From Nocardia sputorum (lineage in GTDB: Bacteria; Actinomycetota; Actinomycetes; Mycobacteriales; Mycobacteriaceae), in assembly GCF_027924405.1 (NCBI RefSeq), contig NZ_AP026978.1, positions 4,960,001 through 5,024,000 on the forward strand: 64,000 nucleotides of DNA, in the 5' to 3' direction. Of this stretch, positions 10,182 to 18,199 are shown piece by piece. Both the position numbers and the translations under genes were made by a program. Within the stretch, counting starts at the first letter, position 1. Each line of letters opens with the position of its first letter. Under the pieces are notes generated by a model. That model saw only the letters and a program-made list of their open reading frames with translations. It ran no database searches and was not told the origin of the DNA.

Positions 10182-10604
10182 CTACCGTGCCGATTCGTTC
10201 TGGCTCTGGTCATCGAAAAGCTCAGTCGCCGAAAAAGGGGCCACACTCAGGCAGTGATGTTGGTGCGGAGCCTTATGGCCTGCAGCCCTCGAGTCGCCGT
10301 TGACGGCCACACCGATGTAGAGGAAGAAGAGTCCGGGCAGCAGTAATCCGATCAGCGTCAGCAGTGCGATGATCGGTGACCTGCTCCCGATCGCCGCGGC
10401 GATCGTGCACACCACCGAGGCGGCAGCCAGGACGATCACAGCCCAGTTCACCACGAAGAACCACGGCGACAACGGTAGGCGGCAGAAGTCAGGCCCGTAG
10501 TTCGTCTCCGATCGGTCGGAAACAATCACGCACAACAGGCTGACGACGATCAACGCGACGCTACCTGCCAGGAAAACTTGCCACCTCTTACTCAGAAACG
10601 ACAT
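10182..10604 (-). CDS. Small membrane protein of unknown function
   Basis: A 140-residue protein with three clear hydrophobic segments: about residues 10-27 ([18 protein letters not shown]), 48-72 and 77-100. A short loop with [11 protein letters not shown] follows the first segment, and a His-rich hydrophilic tail (APHQHHC) ends it. No family recognised. Base composition is less GC-rich than the neighbours, suggesting later acquisition. It lies between the E2/epimerase operon and lipB on the opposite strand. Confidence 0.65.
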   Translation of the reverse strand: MSFLSKRWQVFLAGSVALIVVSLLCVIVSDRSETNYGPDFCRLPLSPWFFVVNWAVIVLAAASVVCTIAAAIGSRSPIIALLTLIGLLLPGLFFLYIGVAVNGDSRAAGHKAPHQHHCLSVAPFSATELFDDQSQNESAR

Positions 10605-10967
10605 TCACTCCCACCCGCCGTCGGTACCCGACGAAGCCGCACGAGCGGCCGCGCTCAGAAATACTCGAACATATCGCTCGCTCGACCGAGCTTCTCAGAG
10701 CTGGCGGGACCCGCCGAACCGATGCGGACACAGGAAGAAGGCGCCTCTCGATTCGCTGCGGCGCAGCTCGCGGAGCGCGTCGTTAAAGAGTGCGCACCAG
10801 GCACTTCGATGCGGCACAGCTCCATCCCAGCACAGAACCGTGACCCTCGTTCATCGCCGCTGTCGCGGCAACCTTCCAGCTCTTTCCCTGGCAACCCCGA
10901 TCGACGGTGCGGATTCGCCCATCGAGGTGCTGGAATCGGATCACCTCGTGGGCGTACCGTCGTCGCC
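10605..10967. other. Intergenic region between a membrane-protein gene (-) and lipB (+)
   Basis: About 360 bases without a credible gene. It should hold the promoters of the divergent membrane-protein and lipB genes. Frames through it continue lipB upstream but are rich in Ser/Arg/Pro and lack family similarity. I see no strong repeat or hairpin. Confidence 0.5.
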
Positions 10968-11729
10968 GTGACCAACCCGCGCACCACCGTGTCCGCCCGA
11001 TTCGACACGACCCCGATCGTGGTCGAGGATCTCGGACTCATCGACTACCACGCCGCCTGGGAGCTGCAGCGCGGCATCGCCGAACAGCGCGCCGAGGGCA
11101 GCGGTTCGGATCATCTGCTGCTGCTCGAGCACCCCTCGGTGTACACCGCCGGCCGCCGCACCGAGGCCGACGACCTGCCGATCGACGGCAGCCCGGTAGT
11201 GCGGGTGGACCGCGGCGGCAAGATCACTTGGCATGGCCCCGGCCAACTGGTCGGCTATCCCATCGTGCGGCTCGCCGAGCCGGTCGACGTCGTCGACTAT
11301 GTGCGCCGCCTCGAGCAGGCGTTGATCACAGTGTGCACCGATCTCGGCCTCGCCTGCGGCCGCGTCGAGGGACGTTCCGGCGTCTGGCTGCCCGCCACCG
11401 AGCTGTACGCCGAACGCAAGATCGCCGCCATCGGCGTGCGCGTGCAGCGCGGCGTGGCCCTGCACGGCGTCTCGTTCAACTGCAACGCCGCCCTGGATGG
11501 GTTCCAGGCCATCGTTCCCTGCGGCATCCGCGACGCGGGCATCACCACGCTGACTCGTGAACTCGGCCGCGAAGTGACCGTCGCCGAGATGAAGCCCCTG
11601 GTGGCCGGCGCCATCATCCGCGCGCTCGACGGCGATCTCCCGGTCACCGAGCGCGATATTCCCCGTGTCACCTCTGGCGACACCACCTCCGCAGCGGCCG
11701 ATCGCGACGGCGTAAGGTCGATCAAGTGA
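10968..11729 (+). CDS. lipB: Octanoyltransferase
   Basis: LipB transfers octanoate from acyl carrier protein to the lipoyl domains of E2 and H proteins, the first step of lipoate assembly. The 253-residue protein has [28 protein letters not shown], the catalytic lysine K151 in [14 protein letters not shown] and the catalytic cysteine C185 in AIVPCGI. GTG 10968 is used since family similarity begins right after it ([16 protein letters not shown]). It overlaps lipA by four bases (GTGA) and the two are surely co-expressed. Confidence 0.96.
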   Translation: MTNPRTTVSARFDTTPIVVEDLGLIDYHAAWELQRGIAEQRAEGSGSDHLLLLEHPSVYTAGRRTEADDLPIDGSPVVRVDRGGKITWHGPGQLVGYPIVRLAEPVDVVDYVRRLEQALITVCTDLGLACGRVEGRSGVWLPATELYAERKIAAIGVRVQRGVALHGVSFNCNAALDGFQAIVPCGIRDAGITTLTRELGREVTVAEMKPLVAGAIIRALDGDLPVTERDIPRVTSGDTTSAAADRDGVRSIK

Positions 11730-12841
11730 CCTCAGTCGACACCCCGACACCGCACAACGCGTCCGCAGCGGAACCTGCTGCGGCACTCCCGGGGCCCTCC
11801 GCGGCCACGCAGGCTACCTCCTCCGGGTCCGACGCTCGCGCCGCGAACGGCCGCAAACTCTTGCGCATCGAAGCCCGCAACGCGGAAACCCCGATCGAGC
11901 GCAAGCCCAAGTGGATCCGCACCCGCGCCACCATGGGCCCTGAGTACTCCGAGCTCAAAGGCTTGGTGAAGCGCGAGGGCCTGCACACGGTCTGCGAGGA
12001 AGCGGGCTGCCCCAACATCTTCGAATGCTGGGAAGATCGCGAGGCCACCTTCCTGATCGGCGGCGAGCAGTGCACCCGCCGCTGCGACTTCTGCCAGATC
12101 GACACCGGCAAGCCCGCCGCCTTGGACCGCGACGAGCCCCGCCGCGTCGCCGAGAGCGTCCAGGCCATGGGCCTGCGCTACTCCACCATCACCGGCGTCG
12201 CCCGCGACGACCTGGAAGACGGCGGCGCCTGGCTCTACGCCGAAACAGTCCGCGCCATCAAGCGTTTGAACCCGCATACGGGCGTGGAACTGCTGATCCC
12301 CGACTTCAACGCGAATCCGGACCAGCTCGCCGAGGTCTTCTCCGCGCGTCCGGAAGTGCTGGCGCACAACCTCGAAACGGTCCCGCGCATCTTCAAGCGC
12401 ATCCGCCCGGCCTTCCGTTACGAGCGTTCCCTCGCGGTTCTGACCGCCGCCCGCGAAGCCGGATTGGTCACCAAGTCGAACCTCATCCTCGGCATGGGCG
12501 AAACTCCCGAGGAAGTCACCCAGGCCATGCGCGACCTGCACGAGGCAGGCTGCGACATCCTCACCATCACCCAATACCTGCGCCCGTCCCCCCGCCACCA
12601 CCCGGTCGACCGCTGGGTGAAGCCCGAGGAGTTCGTCGAGCACTCCAAGACGGCCGAGGAAATCGGCTTCGCCGGCGTGATGGCAGGCCCGCTGGTCCGC
12701 TCCTCTTACCGGGCCGGCCGACTGTACGCCCAGGCGATGGCCCACCACGGACGCGAGATCGCCCCGGAGATGGCGCATCTCGCCGAGGAAGGCACCGCCG
12801 CCCAGGAAGCCAGTTCCGTGCTGGCCCGCTTCGGCAGCTGA
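11726..12841 (+). CDS. lipA: Lipoyl synthase
   Basis: A radical-SAM enzyme with two [4Fe-4S] clusters that inserts two sulfurs into the protein-bound octanoyl chain. The auxiliary-cluster cysteines are C90, C95 and C101 ([16 protein letters not shown]), the radical SAM cluster is C116-x3-C120-x2-C123 (CTRRCDFC), and the C-terminal RSSYRAG motif is present. At 371 residues it has a roughly 40-residue Ala-rich N-terminal extension compared with bacterial LipA, as in other actinobacteria. The GTG start overlaps the lipB stop. A strong hairpin terminator follows at 12860. Confidence 0.97.
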   Translation: MTSVDTPTPHNASAAEPAAALPGPSAATQATSSGSDARAANGRKLLRIEARNAETPIERKPKWIRTRATMGPEYSELKGLVKREGLHTVCEEAGCPNIFECWEDREATFLIGGEQCTRRCDFCQIDTGKPAALDRDEPRRVAESVQAMGLRYSTITGVARDDLEDGGAWLYAETVRAIKRLNPHTGVELLIPDFNANPDQLAEVFSARPEVLAHNLETVPRIFKRIRPAFRYERSLAVLTAAREAGLVTKSNLILGMGETPEEVTQAMRDLHEAGCDILTITQYLRPSPRHHPVDRWVKPEEFVEHSKTAEEIGFAGVMAGPLVRSSYRAGRLYAQAMAHHGREIAPEMAHLAEEGTAAQEASSVLARFGS

Positions 12842-12859
12842 CCTACCTCCTCCGAGCAG

Positions 12860-12898
12860 TTCTGCCCTCGCGCCGCCCTTCAAGGCGTGAGGGCAGAA
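12860..12898 (+). terminator. Terminator of the lipBA operon
   Basis: Stem of 15 bp with one mismatch, TTCTGCCCTCGCGCC / GGCGTGAGGGCAGAA, with a nine-base loop, 18 bases after the lipA stop. Confidence 0.8.
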
Positions 12899-13000
12899 GC
12901 ATTTCTACGACATACCGGCGGACCACGCACTTTACTCCGCCAGATATTTCGATCGCCGTCACTTGGAGCGTCAATGCATCCAAACCTTGCGTCGGACGGT

Positions 13001-13020
13001 CGTGATCCATCGTGATTCAG
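13001..13020. repeat. Tandem 10-mer direct repeat (possible operator)
   Basis: CGTGATCCAT followed directly by CGTGATTCAG, two 10-base units matching at eight of ten positions, one helical turn apart. Such spacing suits a response regulator. It lies in the leader of the transglycosylase-like gene. Function inferred. Confidence 0.3.
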
Positions 13021-13230
13021 CGGGTTCAGTGATCGGATCGAGACGTTTTGGTCTCGTCACTGCGAAGTGCTGCTTTGTGGCGTAAATCACGTTTGCCAAC
13101 AAAAGTCCAGCTCAGCGCACTGCCGCCAAGGCGTGTCAGGGTAGCTCAAGATCGGCAATTCCGGATATTTAATTTCCGTTTGCCAAATATTCACCAGTCG
13201 TGATCAAGCTGAGATCAGGTCCGGAAGAGA

Positions 13231-13276
13231 CCCGAGAAACCAGCTCCACTGCTCCAACGGCTTGTTTCTCTCCGGG
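13231..13276 (+). other. Imperfect leader hairpin
   Basis: CCCGAGAAACCAGC (13231-13244) pairs with GCTTGTTTCTC-TCC-GGG (13260-13276) apart from one mismatch and a three-base bulge, around a 15-base loop. It would form in the 5' leader of the downstream transcript. Confidence 0.35.
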
Positions 13277-13320
13277 TACGGCAGCGGCACCGAAGGGCAC
13301 CGCCCGGCTTGTGCACCGCG

Positions 13321-13345
13321 TCGCGCCGCCAGGAATCGAACCTGG
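13321..13345 (-). other. tRNA 3'-end-like fragment (T arm)
   Basis: On the minus strand CCAGG-TTCGATT-CCTGG forms a perfect 5-bp stem with the canonical seven-base T loop, followed by seven bases (CGGCGCG) and an A at the discriminator position. No matching 5' acceptor strand, anticodon arm or D arm is found in the expected distance, so it is not a whole tRNA. It may be a tRNA-derived fragment such as an old integration site. Confidence 0.4.
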
Positions 13346-13470
13346 CTTTCACAACGAAATCCGAAAACCGCACACGAGCCGAGAGGGCGAACACCTTACC
13401 CGGTGTCGCCGTGGATCCCGCGCTGGTTTTTCCGGCCGGATCGCCGCACGAACAAGGAACTGATTTCTCG

Positions 13471-14049
13471 ATGCACGCACGCCTTTCTTTCCGCCGCCCG
13501 TCACTCGTCAAGGGCGCTGCCATCGCCGCGACCGTCGGCGTGATCGCCGTCGGCTTCTCCGCCGGTGTGGCGGTGGCCGACGACACCGCTGCGGCCCCGG
13601 TCACGCCGGTCGCCGCTGCCGCGCCGATCGATCTCCCGGCCCTGCCCGGACTGCCCGCGCTACCCGAACTGCCCGCGCTGCCCGGGCTACCGCCGCAGGG
13701 CTTCCTGCCCGCGCCGCCGCCCGTCTACGAGGACAATCTCGACGGCTGGATTCGCCAGTCCCTGGACATCATGCGCGTCCACGGGATTCCGGGGAGTTAC
13801 GAAGGCATCCACCGCAACATCATGCGGGAATCCGGCGGCAATCCCCGCGCCATCAACCTGTCGGATTCCAACGCCGCCAAAGGCACCCCCTCCAAGGGCC
13901 TGCTCCAGGTGATCGACCCGACCTTCAACGCCTACCACGTCGACGGCACCGCCTTCGACATCTGGGACCCGGTCGCCAACATCACCGCCGCCTGCAACTA
14001 CGCGGCCCACCGGTACGGCTCGATGGACAACGTCAACGGGGCCTACTGA
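13471..14049 (+). CDS. Secreted transglycosylase SLT-domain protein
   Basis: A 192-residue exported protein. Residues 1-37 form a signal peptide (basic RRPSLVK, hydrophobic core, AVA before DD). A Leu-Pro-rich stretch with repeated LPALPGLP/LPALPELP units spans about 54-80. The C-terminal 90 residues resemble the lytic-transglycosylase SLT fold: IHRNIMRESGGNPRAINL with a likely catalytic Glu at E120, SKGLLQVIDPTFNAY, and DPVANITAACNYAAHRYGS. It probably cleaves or binds peptidoglycan outside the membrane. ATG 13471 is chosen because the signal peptide begins there; the open frame upstream crosses the tRNA-like fragment and is not coding. A terminator follows. Confidence 0.85.
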   Translation: MHARLSFRRPSLVKGAAIAATVGVIAVGFSAGVAVADDTAAAPVTPVAAAAPIDLPALPGLPALPELPALPGLPPQGFLPAPPPVYEDNLDGWIRQSLDIMRVHGIPGSYEGIHRNIMRESGGNPRAINLSDSNAAKGTPSKGLLQVIDPTFNAYHVDGTAFDIWDPVANITAACNYAAHRYGSMDNVNGAY

Positions 14050-14066
14050 GCCCTCGAATCCGAGCA

Positions 14067-14099
14067 AGCGCCTCCTCGTCTTCGCGACGCGGAGGCGCT
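14067..14099 (+). terminator. Terminator after the transglycosylase-like gene
   Basis: Stem AGCGCCTCCTCGTC / GACGCGGAGGCGCT (13 of 14 pairs) with a five-base TTCGC loop, 17 bases past the stop, followed by GCCGTTTCC. Confidence 0.75.
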
Positions 14100-14557
14100 G
14101 CCGTTTCCGGGTACGACTCGAGTCCCCGATCGGCCACTGCCCTGCGATCCCGCCTTCGTCCAGCAGCGCGATGGTGATCGCGGTCCAAGACATCGACTCC
14201 GGGGATGCATGGAGGAGGTGAAACGGCCGCGCTTCCCGAGAACACTGCCAAGGAAAACGCCGAGCGGTCGTCTACTCGAGAGCCTGCGTGTCCGAACCGC
14301 CATGACGCGGCTCGCGAGCAAGGACCGCTTTCGATCAGACTGGTACGGCTCCGAGTCTTGTCCCGTTTCTCGCGAGCCGTCCACGCTGACGAACGAATAA
14401 CGATGACACGCCCCGCTGCTTCCGGCGAAGTGCTGTGCAGAAGGGTTTCGTGCTGTTGCCTCAGATCATCGACGGCGAAACAAACCACGGCCTCGGTACG
14501 TCAGGAACCGCGCGTGGTCGCCGATCCGGACGACGGAGTGTCCCTTTGTTCCACGGG
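14100..14557. other. Convergent intergenic region with no clear gene
   Basis: About 460 bases between the transglycosylase-like gene (+) and the XRE-TPR gene (-). A 63-codon frame at 14209-14400 (MEEVKRPRFPRTL) exists but has no ribosome site and no recognisable composition. I see no other supported element. Confidence 0.4.
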
Positions 14558-15781
14558 CTACACCTGCGCGGCGCGCCTCCCGAGGAATTCCCGCACCTCC
14601 GGAACCGCGGCATGCGTGCGAACCAGGTTGGCGATCGCGTCGATTCGCTGGTGGAGGCGGGTGGAGGCGAGTCCGGCGATGGTGTCGTAGTTGTCCGTCA
14701 GCAGTGAGCATGCTCGCGCGACGTCACCGGACGTTGTGAAGTTCTCCGCGAGATGGACGTGCCACGCGGCGCGCTCCCTGGGCCATGCCGACGAACTCTC
14801 GATTGCGGCTTGCAGGTTAGAAGTCGCCTGGGAGTGCTCGCCGAGCCGCATCTGCGCCCAGCCGATGCCACCGACGAATTCGGCTTCCGGCAGATAAACC
14901 CAATCCGGATCGTGCCCGCGGGTTGACTCGTACGCACGGTGCGCCCGACCGATCGCGGCCGTCATCGCCGACTTGTCTTTGCGAACCCCATGCGCTTCGG
15001 CTTCCCTGATCGCCATCAAGGCGCGCAGTTTCGGACCGCCGTCACGGAGCGACGCCCGTGCCCCTGCCTGGGCGTACTGCACGGCCAGAGGGTTCCCCTT
15101 CGCGTCGTCCCCGGGACGACTGGCCATCAGACAGCTGGCATTCCCCAGCGCATGCGCCGCAGCGATCCCGTCACCCGCCGCATTGGCGGCGTTCGCCGCG
15201 TCCGCGTAGTACCGCCGAGCGTCGTCCAGCCGCCCGGCGTCATAGTGCACCCATCCGGCGGCGGTCATCATCTCGGCGGCAGCGCTGGTGAGCGCACGCC
15301 CGACCTTCTCGGTGTAACTGCCTTGGTCCAGAAGCTGCTCGACATAGCGGACTTGATTGGCCGCCACCCGGCACAACCGGTCGCCGCCGACCACCAGATC
15401 GAGTTCGTGGATCTGGTTGACGCTGTCGATGATGGCTTCCACGTCGCTCGCGCCGACTTTCCCGGCGGACGCCGAGGCGGCGTTCGCGGGGGCGGGAACC
15501 GACATCATGGCAGCCCCCGCGCTTACTGATGCCCCTGCTTTGAAGAAGTTGCGACGGTCCACATCTGCCTCCCGGTCCGACTCCACTACCAGTATGGCAA
15601 GCGGAACGCCCAGTGCACGGGCTACGAGCCGCAAGACCCGAACGTCGTGCGAGGCAGGGCCGCCGCGCTCCAGACCGGAAACGGCGGGCTGGGAGAAGTT
15701 GATGAGCGCGCCCAGTTCCGTCTGCGTCATGCCGACGGATTTCCTGATCCGCCGGATCACTTCCCCCGTGGTCATGTACAT
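14558..15781 (-). CDS. XRE family regulator with C-terminal TPR-like region
   Basis: A 407-residue cytoplasmic regulator. Residues about 4-65 form a helix-turn-helix of the XRE/Cro type (IRRIRKSVGMTQTELGALINFSQPAVSGLERG). After a linker, residues about 110-400 are Ala-rich helical repeats of the TPR kind (AGRLDDARRYYADAANAANAAGD; RLGEHSQATSNLQAAIESS). The segment DRRNFFKAGASVSAGAAMM resembles a twin-arginine signal but lies after a DNA-binding domain, so it is not an export signal. Similar two-part regulators are common in Nocardia and Streptomyces and may sense peptides or partner proteins. It is divergent from three small genes (16059-17094), its likely targets. Confidence 0.88.
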   Translation of the reverse strand: MYMTTGEVIRRIRKSVGMTQTELGALINFSQPAVSGLERGGPASHDVRVLRLVARALGVPLAILVVESDREADVDRRNFFKAGASVSAGAAMMSVPAPANAASASAGKVGASDVEAIIDSVNQIHELDLVVGGDRLCRVAANQVRYVEQLLDQGSYTEKVGRALTSAAAEMMTAAGWVHYDAGRLDDARRYYADAANAANAAGDGIAAAHALGNASCLMASRPGDDAKGNPLAVQYAQAGARASLRDGGPKLRALMAIREAEAHGVRKDKSAMTAAIGRAHRAYESTRGHDPDWVYLPEAEFVGGIGWAQMRLGEHSQATSNLQAAIESSSAWPRERAAWHVHLAENFTTSGDVARACSLLTDNYDTIAGLASTRLHQRIDAIANLVRTHAAVPEVREFLGRRAAQV

Positions 15782-16058
15782 GGCCCAGCGCCCCCCTGAT
15801 CGTCGGTCGAATTTTCCCCACAGCTTTTACCCCGAAAGCGACTGCAACCGCAGGATATACGGCTCTTCGGATAGCCGGAACGGAAACCGCGATCCGTGCT
15901 CCCACCTCGGCTTTCGCACGACCTACGTTCGGTCGCGGGTGCCCGGTACCGGGGCGACGCCGCACCCTCAGCGGCGCACCGGCTTGTCAGAGTGGCGAGC
16001 TGGTGGCGAGAGCCCCCGGGACCGGGCACCGGTCGATCCGCGAAACAGAGAGGTTTCC
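15782..16058. promoter_or_regulatory. Divergent promoter region between the XRE-TPR gene and small genes
   Basis: 277 bases between divergent starts. AGAGAGG just before 16059 is the ribosome site of the plus-strand gene. No clear operator palindrome was found. Confidence 0.4.
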
Positions 16059-16274
16059 GTGTCCCCGCATTCCCTCGCCATGTACCAATTCATCGCCCTG
16101 TGTGACGCGGCCGCCCACCAAGCGCCGATGCAGCCCTTCACTATCCGCCAGGCGCATGACGTGATGCAGATCCATGTGGCCTGCCGCGCGAAACACTGCG
16201 CACGCAAAGCGGCGGCACGGCAGGTGCTGGTCGACAGCGGACGCATGGTGCCGGACCCGAGCAGGCCGCAGTGA
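16059..16274 (+). CDS. Small conserved protein, unknown function
   Basis: A 71-residue protein read from GTG 16059, which has GAGAGG seven bases upstream; ATG 16080 (MYQFIALCDAAAH) is the alternative. It is mostly helical and contains two cysteines in HVACRAKHCARKAAARQVL, spaced C-x4-C. I recall similar short proteins in Nocardia beside XRE-TPR regulators but know no function. It overlaps the next gene by four bases (GTGA), so both are co-translated. Confidence 0.7.
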   Translation: MSPHSLAMYQFIALCDAAAHQAPMQPFTIRQAHDVMQIHVACRAKHCARKAAARQVLVDSGRMVPDPSRPQ

Positions 16275-16477
16275 ACGCAGCGGCCCCCGGGGCTCCGGAC
16301 CGCCGCCACATCCAAATCGAAAGCGGTCCGCTCCGCCTGGACTACCAGGCGAGCGCCGCACAGGCCGAAAGCGTCGCACACGCACTGGCGCAACGGTTTC
16401 CCGACATGACGGTGACCGTCGACGACGACCTGGACGACGATCTCCCGCACCTCCCTTGCGCGCAGCTGTGGGACTGA
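16271..16477 (+). CDS. Small acidic protein, unknown function
   Basis: A 68-residue acidic protein: an N-terminal strand-rich half (HIQIESGPLRLDYQA), a helix (AQAESVAHALAQRF) and an Asp-rich tail (VDDDLDDDLPHL). The GTG start overlaps the stop of the preceding gene by four bases, good evidence of a real coupled gene. No family recognised; an acidic partner for the small basic protein before it is possible but unproven. Confidence 0.65.
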   Translation: MNAAAPGAPDRRHIQIESGPLRLDYQASAAQAESVAHALAQRFPDMTVTVDDDLDDDLPHLPCAQLWD

Positions 16478-16596
16478 TCGCTCCGCCCGGCCACATCACC
16501 CTCCATCCTCGAAACCTCAACGGAGACCTGCATCGATGCGATCTGTCCAACTCGTACAAGATCGACTCCACCCTGCTTCGAGCTGACGGCGCGGCC

Positions 16597-17094
16597 ATGA
16601 ACACAGATCCCACACTCGCCCGCTGCCAGCGCTATCGGCACGTCTACGGGCTGCCGTGCTACGTGCATGAGGAAACTCGACGAATCACTCTGCGCGCAGG
16701 GGAGGTAGGCGCGGTCACGGTACCCGAACGGCTCGGCAGAATGGTCCACGCCGACCTCGCCAGGCAATACTTGCTCGGCCCCGTCATCGCACACGGCTCC
16801 GGGCGCTGGACGATTCTCGTCCGTCCCGACGACACCCACCAGCTCGCCAACGACACCGATATCTTCATCGCACTGCTGCGCGCGTCCGCGACGATCGTCC
16901 CCGACGGCGGCGAGATACTGCTCCCCTCGCCTACTGACGAACGGACCGGCTACCGGTGGTGGGTCGTCGCACCGCGCGACGCGTTCCGCCCACACATCAG
17001 CACCGTCGTGCAGTCGATCATCATCTGCGCGGATCGAACTCCGCACCATCCCTATGGTTTCCAGGGACCGGACCGGCCACGAGACCACTCCTGA
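16597..17094 (+). CDS. Conserved Nocardia-type hypothetical protein
   Basis: A 165-residue protein. It begins with RCQRYRHVYGLPCYVHEETRRITL and has mixed alpha/beta sequence (VGAVTVPERLGRMVHADLARQ, GPVIAHGSGRWTILVRPDD, GYRWWVVAPRDAFRPHIS). The middle part recalls small N-terminal domains of actinobacterial bifunctional primase-polymerase-like proteins, a weak impression only. ATG 16597 lacks a good ribosome site; an in-frame GTG at 16468, overlapping the previous gene, is the alternative. A 16-codon frame at 16535 with ACGGAGA before it could be a leader peptide. It likely belongs with the two small genes upstream. Confidence 0.65.
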   Translation: MNTDPTLARCQRYRHVYGLPCYVHEETRRITLRAGEVGAVTVPERLGRMVHADLARQYLLGPVIAHGSGRWTILVRPDDTHQLANDTDIFIALLRASATIVPDGGEILLPSPTDERTGYRWWVVAPRDAFRPHISTVVQSIIICADRTPHHPYGFQGPDRPRDHS

Positions 17095-17247
17095 CAACGA
17101 TCACCCGAGCTGCACTCCCGTCCATCGGATGGCGCAAGTTCCCGAGACTCCCGATCCGAACGCACCCGATTCCGATGGAACCGGAAGCCCCGCGAGTGCG
17201 TCATAGACTTCAGGGACGACTTCAACGGCCCGGATCGGGAGGCTTCG

Positions 17248-17799
17248 GTGGGACGACGGACGACGGCGACGGTTGCGGCGCTCGCTGGGGTGGTGCTGGT
17301 CGCCTCGGGGTGCGAATCGGGCACGAACGGAACCGCCACGCCCGGCACGACCGACACGTCGGCGGCCACGGCCGCGTTGTGGGATCCGTGCACGCAGGTT
17401 ACGGATCAAATGCTGCGGCAGGTAGGAGTTGACCCAGCCACGAAGAAGTCAGGCGTGGTTGGGATCGAGGAGCCCGGTTTCAAGGTCTGTGACTGGAACG
17501 ACCCGGGCCATCCGTGGAACTATTCGCTCGGAGTCTGGTCGACCATCCATACTGTCGAAGCCTTCAGAAACAAGACAGACAATGTTGACTTCACTGCCGT
17601 CACGATCGACGGCCGCTCGGGCTTCACATTTCGTGATCAACGATACGACCGCGACGAGGCTTGTGACCTGATCTTTCCCACCAGTTTCGGAGCCGTAGAG
17701 GTCACCATTTTCAATGTCTCAGCGAAGAGCCGCCAAGTTCCACCCTGCGAGCGCGCATCGACTGCCGCCAGAGTGTTGCTGCCCGTTTTGCCACACTGA
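17248..17799 (+). CDS. DUF3558 family lipoprotein
   Basis: A 183-residue exported lipoprotein. GTG 17248 has GGGAGG five bases upstream. The signal peptide ends in a lipobox, VASGC with lipidated C22. The mature part shows DUF3558 features: a Thr/Ala-rich linker, LWDPCTQVTDQMLRQVGVDP, GFKVCDWND, CDLIF and a late PPCERA, with paired cysteines likely forming disulfides outside the membrane. DUF3558 lipoproteins are often found beside EspG and PPE/WXG genes in Nocardia, as here. Function unknown. Confidence 0.88.
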   Translation: MGRRTTATVAALAGVVLVASGCESGTNGTATPGTTDTSAATAALWDPCTQVTDQMLRQVGVDPATKKSGVVGIEEPGFKVCDWNDPGHPWNYSLGVWSTIHTVEAFRNKTDNVDFTAVTIDGRSGFTFRDQRYDRDEACDLIFPTSFGAVEVTIFNVSAKSRQVPPCERASTAARVLLPVLPH

Positions 17800-17810
17800 T
17801 TGGAGATGAG

Positions 17811-18185
17811 ATGGTCCTGGAAGAGGAGAGGTCACGATGGCAGTCCCTGGCCAGCGAGGCGAAAGGCGGCCGCCTATATCTCGACCCTTCGGTCGCGAAA
17901 GACTGTAGGGACGCTTGCGATAAGCAAATACAGCTGTATCAAGACTTGCGCAATGACCTGTTGTACATGCGTAAGGTGACGGGCTTGGGCCGCTTCGACT
18001 GCGCCGACGAACTGGCGAACATGCTGGGCGCGAAGGCAATCGGCGGCGACGGCGATGTGGACTCCGCGCTCAAAGAGCACATCGAGGTACTGACCCTCAT
18101 CCGTGATACCATCCAAATTTCCGTGGACCGCATCGGCGCCCAGGACGACTCCAATGCGCGAGACACGAGCAATCTGCTGAACTGA
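17811..18185 (+). CDS. Helical protein in an ESX-like accessory operon, unknown function
   Basis: A 124-residue, mainly helical, acidic protein (DACDKQIQLYQDLRNDLLYMRKV; SALKEHIEVLTLIRDTIQISVDRIG). ATG 17811 follows GGAG at good distance. Size and helical hairpin look fit a WXG100/PE-like partner for the WXG/PPE-like protein encoded next, but the W-x-G motif is absent. It lies 11 bases after the DUF3558 stop and 14 before the next gene, so it belongs to the same operon. Confidence 0.75.
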   Translation: MVLEEERSRWQSLASEAKGGRLYLDPSVAKDCRDACDKQIQLYQDLRNDLLYMRKVTGLGRFDCADELANMLGAKAIGGDGDVDSALKEHIEVLTLIRDTIQISVDRIGAQDDSNARDTSNLLN

Positions 18186-18199
18186 CCGGGGGATTAATC

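Larger units (their letters stand above)
12899..13470. other. Long leader region of the transglycosylase-like gene, locally AT-rich
   Basis: About 570 bases without a credible gene, with lower GC than its surroundings (notably 13155-13200, TATTTAAT and AAATATTC). It holds a tandem 10-mer (13001-13020), a long imperfect hairpin (13231-13276) and a tRNA T-arm-like hairpin on the minus strand (13322-13345). These suggest promoter and control elements for the secreted protein at 13471. I looked for the conserved core of the c-di-AMP riboswitch, which precedes such genes in actinobacteria, and did not find it. Confidence 0.5.

Noticed and set aside
13300..13400. Complete tRNA gene on the minus strand
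   Set aside because: Only the T arm and 3' acceptor strand are present; no 5' acceptor partner or anticodon arm could be folded.
13200..13463. Short plus-strand frame reading APPGIEPG and a frame reading RRQESNLAF
   Set aside because: These peptides are the well-known antisense reading of a tRNA T arm; the underlying signal is the tRNA-like fragment, not a protein.
12899..13470. c-di-AMP (ydaO-type) riboswitch before the transglycosylase-like gene
   Set aside because: Such riboswitches precede similar genes, but I could not find the conserved core motifs in this leader.
14209..14400. 63-codon gene in the convergent interval
   Set aside because: No ribosome site, no recognisable family and irregular codon use.
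15475..15560. Twin-arginine export signal in the XRE-TPR protein
   Set aside because: RRNFFKAG lies after a DNA-binding domain, not at the N-terminus.
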